Positions 15,123 to 23,710 of a DNA stretch of 23,887 nt are shown one piece after another. Location of the stretch: positions 4,092,162 through 4,116,048 of the forward strand of contig NC_049987.1 of NCBI RefSeq assembly GCF_000003815.2, written 5' to 3'. Both the position numbers and the translations under genes were made by a program. How positions within the stretch are numbered: position 1 is the first letter of the stretch; every line of letters begins with the position of its first letter. A model generated the notes under the pieces. That model was given only the letters and a program-made list of their open reading frames with translations. It had not been told where the DNA came from and did no database searches. The stretch comes from Branchiostoma floridae (taxonomy: Eukaryota > Chordata > Leptocardii > Amphioxiformes > Branchiostomatidae).

Positions 15123-15729
15123 TACGAGGGGCGTTCAATAAGTAATAACTCTGACTCATTTCCCATAGCAGGAGATTAATGAAACTTGGCACAGTTATTA
15201 GTCTTTCTCTTTATAGGAACCACCCAGAGTTATGCATTTCTCTCATCGTTTGATGCAACTCTGGACACCGTTTTTGTAGGACACCCCAGGTTGGTCGTCC
15301 AACAGATGCCTCATCAATGGCACGACAAGAGGAACGCTCATCAAGAGGAACGACCAGGTCTGGGAGCTGTTTCCACAGACTTCCGGCCATGTTTGAATTC
15401 AGGATGGCAGCGTTTTACAAGGTCATATGATGGGGCATCATCACCATAAGTTTCTTTAATTTCATCAAAAGTCTCCTTTGGTGTGCGTCCTTTCAAATAC
15501 AAAAACCGGATCACTGCGCGACACTCAACTGGCTCCATTTCACACCTGGTCCATTTCACACCTAACTCAGTTCAAACACCAGTAAATCAGAAACCACAAT
15601 TAGTTCAGAGCTCTTTTTTGCAACATAAACTATAGATATAAAGATATGAATCATTACACGTGCAAATTTTCATCTAGATCAGACAACTGAAAGTGGGTCA
15701 GAGTTATTACTTATTGAACGCCCCTCGTA
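15123..15729 (-). mobile_element. Internally deleted mariner element with perfect 32-bp inverted ends
   Basis: TACGAGGGGCGTTCAATAAG and the next 12 nt at 15123-15154 are repeated exactly in inverted form at 15698-15729, with TA at each end. The minus strand from about 15559 to 15341 encodes the N-terminal helix-turn-helix of a mariner transposase. It then joins non-transposase sequence, so the DDD catalytic domain is deleted. It is a non-autonomous derivative; the perfect ends suggest it is fairly young. Confidence 0.92.
15341..15559 (-). pseudogene. Mariner transposase N-terminal fragment
   Basis: About 72 codons. The segments ECRAVIRFLYLKGRTPKETF and YDLVKRCHPEFKHGRKSVET belong to the DNA-binding helix-turn-helix that begins mariner-type transposases (also known from SETMAR). 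The frame stays open up to ETAPRPGRSS, where the family continues but this copy stops. Roughly the last 270 residues, including all catalytic aspartates, are absent. It cannot be an active transposase, although the remaining domain could still bind the element's ends if expressed. Confidence 0.88.
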
Positions 15730-15831
15730 CCCATGGCAAAGATTGCCACTGTAACAAATAAAAGATATGTTGATGAAGATTAGACAGCCAGATAATAAGG
15801 TATGCCAAAAAGCAGTTACTCAATAGACATG

Positions 15832-15966
15832 TAACCGGATATGATTTTGGAAACACCAAACGGTCAGATGTTTAAGGTAGGTTCCACGACTTTTCGTCAT
15901 TGACACTGTTGAAGGTAATGGATGCTACCTGAAACGTCTGATTGTTTCCAAAATCTTATCCAGTTG
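15832..15966. mobile_element. Hairpin-like inverted-repeat element
   Basis: The left arm at 15832-15880 (ACCGGATATGATTTTGGAAA and on to TCAGATGTTTAAGGTAG) pairs with the right arm at 15924-15966 (CTACCTGAAACGTCTGATTG and on to CCAAAATCTTATCCAGTT). The loop is about 43 bp. This is the layout of a small foldback MITE; the outer ends may reach 15800 and 15995. Confidence 0.65.
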
Positions 15967-16148
15967 TCTTCTTTTTGGTGTTATTGGTGCCTTTCCTTAA
16001 TTCTGAACTATGTAGGATTTGGACAATATATAAACTATATTTTTCTACCATTTTATTATTTCATAGAAATTTAGATCAGCATTGCGTTCCAATATTCAGG
16101 GAGAGAAGTCACAACATCATTGCACCATAATACACAACTAGGGGGTGG

Positions 16149-16511
16149 GGACCGGTACAGAAAATTCAGGTCCAGAGGATCAGGTACGGACCTGAACCTG
16201 GACCTGATTCTGTTTGTGAAAACTTATGAATGGACGATACTCAAAACAATGGTCCATTTCGCTACATAGTATTCTGTTTTATGGCGTATTCGACTCACAC
16301 TGGCATTTTAAAATTCACAAGGCTGTCTCTATATGTTTGACTCTAAAACTTGGTAGAATTGACTATAGACTCTACTCTACTTCGCTCTTGTCATTTTCTT
16401 TGACCCAGTAAGCCCCAAAACGTTTGAACATATAATCTGTTCATTTTCTAATCGGTCCAACATCCGGTTCACCGAATTTTTTCAGGTCCGTCCTTTTTTC
16501 CGAACCGGTCC
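16149..16511. mobile_element. Probable MITE with GGACCGGT ends
   Basis: GGACCGGT at 16149-16156 is inverted as ACCGGTCC at 16504-16511. Inside each end, TTCAGGTCC-type words also face each other. There is no coding capacity, and the target duplication is not identified. Confidence 0.45.
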
Positions 16512-16686
16512 AATAAGAAAACCCTACACACAACGTTTAAACACATCTTCTAACCAACACACCCCACATATGGCTGATCACTAAACCTTACCACTTATCA
16601 GCCTGACTGCCCGGTTTTAAACACCAAAATCTGTGAAGTGTATACTATGTAGTTAAGGAGGAATGATAACATCAACCCTAAGACCC

Positions 16687-17160
16687 CCTTTCCACTAGAC
16701 GGCGATCGCGCTGCGCTCTCACTGCGACCTTAATAGGACATTTTTTTTTTTTTTTTTTTTACTCAATGGTCACCACGTAACAAGGCCTGAAGGCCACTCA
16801 AGGTTACGGGTTACATGATTGGAACTGTAACAGCAACTCTTCGCCCTAGGTCAGAAACATCATGATTGAGACCAGCCCAATTGCTCACTATGAGTGAGGA
16901 CTAACCGACCCAATAGGCGAAGCAGGGGTTACGAGGGCTGCTCGGGAGATTCCCTACCCCTATTAAATGTGTACATGTGTAACCTTCACTTTCACACTGT
17001 TTATATCAAACAAAACGTAAAAGTGTGATTGAGAAGACAATGAAACACACAAAGTGTAAAAAGATTTGTTTCTTTTCTATACAATTTGTTGAGGGATGTG
17101 TCAAATTTTAGGTCGCAGAGAGAGCGCGGCGAGAGCGCCGTCCTACATGTAGTGGAAAGG
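16687..17160. mobile_element. Inverted-repeat element with about 45-bp imperfect ends
   Basis: CCTTTCCACT at 16687-16696 is inverted as AGTGGAAAGG at 17151-17160, and CTGCGACCT at 16722-16730 as AGGTCGCAG at 17110-17118. GC-rich GCGCT/GAGCGC words lie between. The interior contains the poly(A)-tailed sequence at 16741-16990. Confidence 0.75.
16741..16990 (-). mobile_element. Probable SINE-like insertion with a 20-nt poly(A) tail
   Basis: On the minus strand, about 250 nt end in 20 consecutive A (plus-strand T at 16741-16760). It sits just inside the left inverted end of the 16687-17160 element, so it probably inserted by target-primed reverse transcription. No target-site duplication could be found, and the 5' end is approximate. 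Confidence 0.45.
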
Positions 17161-17467
17161 AGGTATAACAACTGCAGCAGGTACCCTAACACCATTTAAA
17201 AAAAGTGATCTCCCACGTCAACCTTGAACCTAAAAGAAGATGAGTTTATCATTAAACTAAATTGAAGCTTTAGACGATTCAATGGTAATACCAGAAAAAT
17301 GTTCTCTATTTGTAGTATACACTTGAAAACTCTCTCTCTGTCAGTAAGTCTATACAGACTATGACACCTGAAATACATGTACCCAAACACTTCTTTTCAC
17401 TGACCAGACAACAAGTTAGAGAAAGCCATGGTGGCGGTACCCTAGGCCCTGTGTCCGTACCGTGTGT

Positions 17468-17501
17468 CCAAGGAGGTTTAAAGTCTTTTTGACCTCCTTG
17501 G
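17468..17501 (-). other. Strong hairpin downstream of the racemase-like gene
   Basis: CCAAGGAGGT at 17468-17477 is perfectly inverted as ACCTCCTTGG at 17492-17501, with a 14-nt loop. It begins about 187 nt past the stop codon on the minus strand, so it may be a 3' UTR structure. Confidence 0.5.
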
Positions 17502-17580
17502 CGTGTGTGTGTGTGTATGCATGTCTGTGTGCATGCATGCAAGGAGGTGTGCCTGAGTGTTGGTTGTGTGTGTGTGTTTG
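17502..17580. repeat. GT-rich microsatellite region
   Basis: (GT)n runs around 17503-17515 and 17564-17577 are separated by GCATGCATGC words. This explains the Cys/Val- and His/Thr-rich open frames here. Confidence 0.85.
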
Positions 17581-17687
17581 ACAATTTTTTTTCTTCATTT
17601 TTTGCTCATTTCCTATTTTATCTACTAAGGGATGCTTTGCCCAATACTTTGATTTATATATTAAAACATGCAGAGAAAAAGTCACAT

Positions 17688-17870
17688 CTACAGAAACTCG
17701 GACAATTTATCAACTTGAAGGTCGACGTTCCCTCCTGAGAGAATGACGGCGACGTTTCTGCAGCCTCCTGCCTGTGCCTTGAAGCTGTCACTCAGCACAG
17801 CGGCCACGCCCACTGCGCCTGATGGCTCAACAACAAGCTTCATCTTCTCCCACACCAGCCGCGTTGCGTT
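17688..17870 (-). CDS. SRR: Racemase-like exon 6 (last)
   Basis: Acceptor TCTCTCAG; 60 codons and a TAG stop at 17690-17688. It encodes NATRLVWEKMKLVVEPSGAV, GVAAVLSDSF, and CRNVAVILSGGNVDLQVDKL. ERMK/EKMK followed by EPSGAVGVAA and SGGNVD are hallmark C-terminal motifs of the serine/threonine dehydratase family. Confidence 0.95.
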   Translation of the reverse strand, partial: NATRLVWEKMKLVVEPSGAVGVAAVLSDSFKAQAGGCRNVAVILSGGNVDLQVDKLSEFL

Positions 17871-20636
17871 CTGAGAGAAACCATAGACAAAGAAACTTCA
17901 GATTGTAATCTCAAAGTTCAGGGGTGCCTAAGCATTTGCACGAATCACTATGTGAAAACACACGAACCTTATGAAAATCACACAAATCACTATGGGAAAG
18001 CATACGAACCTTATGTGATTTGCACGAACCTTATGCGAAACCGGCCGACCACCACCGGGTCACGTGACATTACGTCATTCGCTTAAGGTTCGTACAAATC
18101 GCATAAGGTTTTTGTGTGTCACATAGTGATTCGTGCAAATCACATAAGGTTCGTGCGCTTAGAGTAAGAGTAAGAAATTGGTGCTTTCGCTCGAAGTGTT
18201 CAAATCCCAACGTCACCATTTCAGACATGCTTCAAGGCCAGCAAGTGTATAAACCAAAGGATAACAAGATAGTCTGGAGTCACAGACAAGACATAAATCA
18301 CAGTCTACGTTTCTGTGACCGTTTTTCACTGCTAGGTAGACTGCAGGCGTTGCTGCTATGAATGGGGTATTACACACTAAACGTGTTGTCATATTTATAG
18401 ACACAAGGGTCATTGATTATGTAACACATTTTTGTGTTTGGGACCACATTGTTAGCAGCGACGCCTAGCTGCAGTATGGAGCAGTACCAGTTACTAGTAC
18501 TGCCGTCAGGAGCTGGCAGACGGTCACCAAAACTGGCTGTGACTTAAAGGTCGTGAATAAATAACCATGTTATCTAATTATCCTCCAGTTTACAGATCTT
18601 TGATCCAATGTAATAAATCAGATGATTTTAAGATTATGAAAAAAGGGATATGATTTACATTAATAAATAAAGCTGACAATATGCTAATTTATGGCATGAC
18701 TCATAGACTAGACAATGTACGGTACAAATGCCCAAGAGATACTGTAAATGCAGAAACTTTCGCGGTGGTTTAATGTTCGCGGTTTTCACGGTGGCCGCTT
18801 CACTGCGAAATTAAAACAACCGCGAACATTTTTCCATGGCATTAAGAGACTACAGTGCATGGTGCTACCGCGAACTTAAAACCACGGCGAAAAGTCCCTT
18901 TCCCCGCTACTGCGAAATTGAATCCCCTTCGAACTTAGATACATTTTTGCAGTATGTCATTTTAATAGCAATGCAATGCAGTATAATCAGCAAATCAGAA
19001 ACCCTCGAACTACTTGCCTATTAGTATTCTGAAACCTTTTTGGCGACACCTGAGGGGCGAAGCAAGTAAGCGAGTATTACTCTACCTTTATTTCGTCCTC
19101 TGAAACAGTGAAGATGTTGTCGACATAGCTCTGGATGTATGTCCAGGGAACTGGCCCGATGTTTCCATTGAGCCCGTCAGCTATACTCTGTGGGAAGCGT
19201 GCAAACGTGCACCGCTCGCCCTTACTAAGGGACATGGCAGCATCATTCGCAACCTCCGGTTCAGCTCCGTAAATGCGAATCTCAGGACAGATTGACTGTG
19301 GAGCAAATTGTAGAAGAATTGGAGTAAAATGGCGACATTGAAATCCGTCACTACTTTCAAGTAATTTTGGTAAATGTACGTACTATGTACTAGTCTATTT
19401 TCATCCGGTTTTCAAGTTCTGAGAAAAAAATGTTAGATCCAAGATGGCAGATTCACGCTGATAGCTTAGAATATGCATGACGTTGATATGTTTTTGCATG
19501 CTCGTGACGTTACACAGAGAAAACAGTGTAAATTAAACTAAGTATATCCGTATTTTACCCTTCATCTTGGGTTTTAAGGGTTTAAGATATCCAACATGTT
19601 AAGTGTCAGATTTTAGCATTTCGTTATAGAGAATTGCTCTGTAATAATGATAAGGAGAATGGAGAGGTACCTTGATAGCCACAGACACACCAGACAACAT
19701 CCCTCCTGTTCCAACTGGCATAACGACTGCATCCAAGTTAGGTACCTGCAAAATATAGACAAAACATTTTTAGTACTTGCTAATGAATGCATTGCAATAA
19801 TATTCGGTGTGTGGGTACATATTGTAGAGTGACACAAGAATCAAGGGCAATTTTGAGCCACCTGATGGCCGGCTTTGGTACTGCAGAAGAATTTGCTGGT
19901 TTTCGTACCATTCTCCTACTAATTACAAATAAATACTTTTATATACTGATATCAAAAGCTCCTTGCTGATATATAACACGAATACCTGTCGAAGAAGTTC
20001 CAATCCCATAGTTCCATGTCCGGATATGACGTCAGGATTATTTCCGCCTGAGATGAAGACCGCTCCTGTCACATCCTGTACCTGTTTCACAGTTTGAGCT
20101 ATATCCTGAAGAAAAAGAAATACACATTTGAAAGTAAAGTTTCATATGTATTGTCTATGTTTTTGTCAGGAGGCTGGCCCTTTGTAATATCCGCAGGTTA
20201 GTTGGGCAGCCCTGGCTGTGCATTCTGAACAGCCAAACCAATAAATAAATAAATTTTAATGGTTTTTTTTTCCTTGAAAAGCCGAATGAGTTTCTTTCAC
20301 CAGTCGAGTCACTGGTGGAATCATGGACACCATCATAAATGTAAGTTTATGAAAACATAATGGCCATAACGGCCATAATGGCTTTGTGCTTTGTTGCAAT
20401 CCGGACGTGTTTCGTGCACTTGCTTTCAACATAAGTTCTCCTTTTTTTTCTGGACGTATCACCAAAAGATTGAAACATTGAATTTTAGACAATCATATCA
20501 TGCTTGTTCCTGCACAGCATTGCAGTGATACATAATCAAAAAGCATACCTGGATGGTAAATACATTTGCTAACTTTTCGTGCTAACTTTTTGATAAGAAA
20601 TTATTGTTATGTTCGACATGATGATATTCATATTTC

Positions 20637-20698
<62 letters not shown>

Positions 20699-23113
20699 TT
20701 CTGGTAGTCAGTACCTTAATGCTTTCCAAAAGTATATTTTCAGGCTTAAAACAATGTTGCAAGCGAACTGCCATAACAGATGAATATTGTGTAAACGCAA
20801 CGTCAACAACCGGAAACAAGATGGTGTCGGCATGACGTCGAAATACAACATGGTGGCGCCCATTGACGCGGGTGAAAACGATACAGTTTTGCTAGACCCA
20901 ATTTATAACTATACATAATATCCATATATAGCTGTTTAGTTGTACTGTAAGTAGTTATAGACCTTACGAAAGTCGCTGTGCTTTGACGGTCGTGTCAATA
21001 AAGATTTCATAACGTAATAGAAGCTAATCTGTCTTTTTACAAATAACAATGAAAGGAAAATATGTTTTTCACCTGTGCTGTGGGTTCGCAGAGAGTCAGA
21101 TCGGCGCCGTACGACAGCGCCGTCTGTCTCTTGCACTCAGGTGAGTTGTTTGGCATGACCACGTGTGCCGTGACACCGAAGAGCTCAGCCGCCATGGCCA
21201 GTCCGCACGCGAAGTTACCGGTGCTGCCCGCGACCACTTGCAGTCGGTGTGGAGTTGTTCCATTTGCACTGACCAGTCTGGACAGAGCGTGACAAGCCCC
21301 ACGGAACTATACATAGGGAAATAACACAACAATACATGAACTTGAGCCTGTACAACGAGTCCTCTTAGTGATACTCTGTGTAGGACGTTCCTGTCCTTAC
21401 TTCGGTATTCTTTGTAAGGCATTACGTACAACTTTGTTTTGGTGTTTCTGCGTCATGTTTTGTAAGTGTTTAATTGATTTGTATTGATACATTTTGTATT
21501 CGCCATACAACAATGTGTACAAATCAGTGATATTCAGTCTGGTTTCACAGACAGCGAGGCTGATTTTTCTGATTAACCTATTAAACTTTGATCACAGTGT
21601 AGCTCTCCGGGTTTAGAGGGAAAAATTCTATCGTATTCCTCTATGAAAATTCGAACTTTTTAAAACCTGAAAAATGTTGCCAAAGCATTATATACTTGTT
21701 TATTATCATTATTTTTATTCAACCTTTATTAACATCTACATAACATTACATTCACATAACGATCACATAACATTGTACTTGTTTATTATAACATTGGCGC
21801 TGACCAGTGCAATGTGCTAGGAAGCCCGAGCCTACCATCAGTTTATGGATTCCTCTGACGCGCGACATCTATTCTGTACATTAGAAAACGTACATCTGCT
21901 TGGAGATAAGATAATTACCAAACCCCCAAACTGCATGACCTGCTCCACAATACATAAATAGGTGAGATGATTATATCGATTATAACAACACCAACCGCAA
22001 AAATGTGCATCATCGCGCGACTGAGTGCAGGTGACATGCAAAACTACATACAAATGCGGTAAACGGAACATAGAGATACAGATGCGAACACTCATCACAT
22101 CTACCGATCATAATACTCTGTCGTTGGAGGTTACCCTCCGGTTACATAGTAATCATGGTGGCGCTGAAATGATGCTTGGAGCGCCATTGTGTATATAGTG
22201 TTGCCTCCTGCCGCAAAATATGCGCATATATGCTATATGTACAGTGCAGTTATGCCGGCTATACAGGCAGATATAGAAATCCTTTTCTGGTGTAGTGAAA
22301 CGCCCACATCAGTTCTGCTGACCGCAAGTATGAAGTTCGTTATCCAAAGCTAAAACAACTTTTTTTTTCAAATCCATTTTACGAACACGTGAAAACTGAG
22401 AGTGCAGCACGTTACAGAAGCGCTACATGCCATATGTCACAGCTTAGCATTGGAACAAACAGGCAGAATTCAAATTTATATACGGGTAGCTGATTTGAAA
22501 AAAAACTACTTATCGCAATCACACGTTTCGTTCTGGAAATGTTGCACCGGAAACGCCCTACGCATATACGAAAGGCCAGCTCTCAAATACAAGTTCAACC
22601 ATCAGAAGGCCCAACATAAAAACTGACCGTTGGTACAACGACATAAACCCAATGCAGTGAACTTTCAAACACTGACAGCTGATACAACTTTTTAAACCTA
22701 ATGGACAGACAAGTGATGAAAAGTGCAGCAAGTTACCGAAGCGAAACATTCCAAATATCATAGCCTCGCATTCGAACAGACAGAATCTATATTCATATAC
22801 CGGTAGTAGTTATCGAAGGAAATAACAAGTTTGATGCTATATGGCTCTTAAACATTTATGTTCTGGAGAATGGGAATTCGAAATAGCCAAGACTAAAGAG
22901 ACATCCATGAATATATTTGCCTATATAGTTCAATCATTACATTACCTTAAAGGAGCCTGATTTTTGGAAATTCTCGCACTTAAAGAAGAGTCTTCTTCCT
23001 GACAGCAAATCCAGAGTGTCACAAGTTTGTATCGGAGTACGAATGACATGACCAGACAACGTACTGGTAGCTTTTTTGACAGTTTCGAGGGTCACTTCGT
23101 TGATGGAGTCCAT
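17688..23113 (-). CDS. SRR: Serine racemase/threonine dehydratase-like PLP enzyme, complete, 6 exons, 329 aa
   Basis: Joined minus-strand exons: 23113-22946, 21306-21073, 20105-19986, 19745-19671, 19295-19086, 17870-17688. All five introns are GT-AG and phase 0. The product is a fold-type II PLP enzyme; human serine racemase has 340 residues. K56 in SGSFK is the Schiff-base lysine, with F55 beside it. E211, A215 and D217 (GAEPEVAND) match the divalent-metal site. S314 in LSGGN matches the pyridine-nitrogen contact. The family interconverts L- and D-serine and eliminates water to pyruvate. Two loops differ: S84-T85-G86-N87-F88 for SSGNH, and G186-T187-G188-G189 for GGGG. The serine that acts as re-face base (human Ser84) is therefore Thr. 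Threonine dehydratase or aspartate racemase activity is possible, and SRR is used here as a family symbol. The ATG has a good context (A at -3, G at +4). Confidence 0.92.
17934..18153. mobile_element. Palindromic repeat element built on CACGAACCTTATG words
   Basis: ATTTGCACGAATCACTAT at 17934-17951 is exactly inverted at 18123-18140. CACGAACCTTATG and its reverse complement CATAAGGTTCGTG recur within the arms. The centre is GC-rich (CCGGCCGACC, TCACGTGA). The whole could fold into one large hairpin, and it is non-coding. Confidence 0.75.
18740..18954. mobile_element. MITE with ACTGTAAATGCAGAAA ends and TA flanks
   Basis: The left end ACTGTAAATGCAGAAAC (18741 on) faces the right end ACATTTTTGCAGT (18941-18953) as imperfect inverted repeats, with TA at both edges. 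The interior is rich in CGCGGT/CCGCGAA words that pair with each other. There is no coding capacity. Confidence 0.75.
19086..19295 (-). CDS. SRR: Racemase-like exon 5
   Basis: Acceptor CTCCACAG; donor GTAGAG; 70 codons. It encodes SICPEIRIYGAEPEVANDAA, with the Glu, Ala and Asp of the metal site. Then come FARFPQSIADGLNGNIG and YVDNIFTVSEDEIK. SIADG and the D-IF-V-EDEI pattern are conserved across the family. Confidence 0.95.
19296..19670 (-). other. Intron 4, nothing recognised
   Basis: AT-rich, no exon or clear repeat. Confidence 0.6.
19671..19745 (-). CDS. SRR: Racemase-like exon 4: phosphate-binding glycine loop
   Basis: A short 25-codon exon between TTTTGCAG and GTACCT. It encodes VPNLDAVVMPVGTGGMLSGV and then SVAIK. 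It is the glycine loop that holds the PLP phosphate; the usual GGGGM is GTGGM here. Confidence 0.94.
19986..20105 (-). CDS. SRR: Racemase-like exon 3
   Basis: 40 codons between TTCTTCAG and GTATTC. It encodes DIAQTVKQVQDVTGAVFISG and GNNPDVISGHGTMGLELLRQ. The P-x-V-I-x-G-x-G-T-x-x-x-E pattern is the family's substrate-domain segment (human PAVIAGQGTIALE). Confidence 0.94.
20106..21072 (-). other. Intron 2 with SINE tail and AT microsatellite
   Basis: Contains a SINE-like end near 20165-20255 with an AATAAATAAATAAA tail, short GGCCATAA repeats near 20358-20383, and the (AT)n tract at 20638-20698. No exon is seen. Confidence 0.6.
20638..20698. repeat. (AT)n microsatellite, about 30 units
   Basis: An uninterrupted TATATA run of about 60 bp. 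It creates Tyr/Ile-alternating open frames on both strands, which are not genes. Confidence 0.97.
21073..21306 (-). CDS. SRR: Racemase-like exon 2: PLP phosphate loop
   Basis: Acceptor TGTATAG; donor GTGAAA; 78 codons. It begins FRGACHALSRL directly after SGSFK, giving the family signature FKFRGA. VVAGSTGNFACGLAMAAELF replaces the usual SSGNH-G loop. VTAHVVMPNNSPECKRQTAL and SYGADLTLCEP follow and match the family closely. Confidence 0.95.
21307..22945 (-). other. Intron 1 of the racemase-like gene
   Basis: 1.6 kb without recognised exons. It holds a diverged direct duplication (22401-22500 and 22722-22816) and short repeats of CACATAACATTAC-like words at 21735-21775. Confidence 0.65.
22401..22816. 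repeat. Old direct duplication, about 321-bp step
   Basis: AGTGCAGCACGTTACAGAAG at 22401 aligns with AGTGCAGCAAGTTACCGAAG at 22722. The similarity continues for about 95 bp (GCATTGGAACAAACAGGCAG against GCATTCGAACAGACAGA). Sequence just upstream of each copy (ACAACTTTTT) also matches. Confidence 0.65.
22946..23113 (-). CDS. SRR: Racemase-like exon 1, start and PLP lysine
   Basis: ATG at 23113-23111, donor GTAATG at 22945. It encodes MDSINEVTLETVKKATSTLS, GHVIRTPIQT, and LFFKCENFQKSGSFK, whose last codon is the PLP lysine K56. The open frame extends upstream only through a TTG, so this ATG is the first in frame. Length to the lysine equals that of human serine racemase, which supports the start. 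Confidence 0.93.
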
Positions 23114-23331
23114 TTTGTTCACAGGGGGTGCGGCAAAGTATTGGTAAGCCCTTGAAATGCGGTTCAACCGCCTTGTGCACTATCGACGCCCATGACCATG
23201 ATCGGCATCCATGCACCATGACCAAGGCATTGTGCCTCAGGCTGAGAAGTATTTATTTTGTTAACCCTATTCAGAGGGAGGGGGGAGGAAGTCTTTCGAG
23301 GCCCGCAGCAAGTCCCTCCATCTTCCGTCCT
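23114..23331 (-). promoter_or_regulatory. Upstream region of the racemase-like gene
   Basis: Presumed 5' UTR and proximal promoter. Upstream out-of-frame ATGs near 23220-23190 begin an open frame that overlaps the main start. GTTAACCCTAT at 23259-23269 is inverted at 23353-23363. No TATA box is seen at close range. Confidence 0.35.
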
Positions 23332-23710
23332 GACAAAAAAAGCTCGGTCTGTATAGGGTTAACTATTGGGTCCACTTTTGATCCTGTCGTCCCAGAAGCA
23401 TGCATGGGTTTACATTAAGGCCTTCTAAAAATATATCCTCTAAAACAACTTGATACTCGGGGATGACTGACTCTGCATCATTAGATCAAGAGCTCTTTAC
23501 ACCCCCCCCCCTCCAACCTGAGATTGACAAAAAAAGCCCGGTCTGAAAAGGGTTAACTATTGGGTCCACTTTTGATCCTGTCGTCCCTGGAAGCATGCAT
23601 GGGTTTCCATTAAGGCATTCTAAAAATATATCTTCTAAAAACAACTGGATACTCAGAGCGTATTCTCGGGGATGACTGACTCTGCATCAGTAGCTCGAGA
23701 GCTCTTTACA
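23332..23710. repeat. Tandem duplication of 170-185 bp upstream of the racemase-like gene
   Basis: 23332-23501 and 23526-23710 are about 90 percent alike. Shared words include GGGTTAACTATTGGGTCCAC, GAAGCATGCATGGGTTT and GGGGATGACTGACTCTGCAT. The step is 194 bp. Copy 2 has a 14-nt insertion (GAGCGTATTCTCGG-like), and a C-run separates the copies. Confidence 0.9.

Larger units (their letters stand above)
17871..19085 (-). other. Intron 5 of the racemase-like gene, with two MITEs
   Basis: Holds the palindromic element at 17934-18153 and the TA-flanked MITE at 18740-18954. No other exon is recognised. Confidence 0.7.

Noticed and set aside
15341-15559. Host gene fusion of SETMAR type
   Set aside because: The fragment lies between the element's own inverted ends with no host exon attached, so it is a deleted mariner.
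17505-17738. Cys/Val-rich open frame and its minus-strand counterpart
   Set aside because: Produced by the GT microsatellite; the minus strand here is the last exon and 3' flank of the racemase-like gene.
20566-20835. Tyr/Ile-repeat open frame
   Set aside because: Produced by the (AT)n tract.
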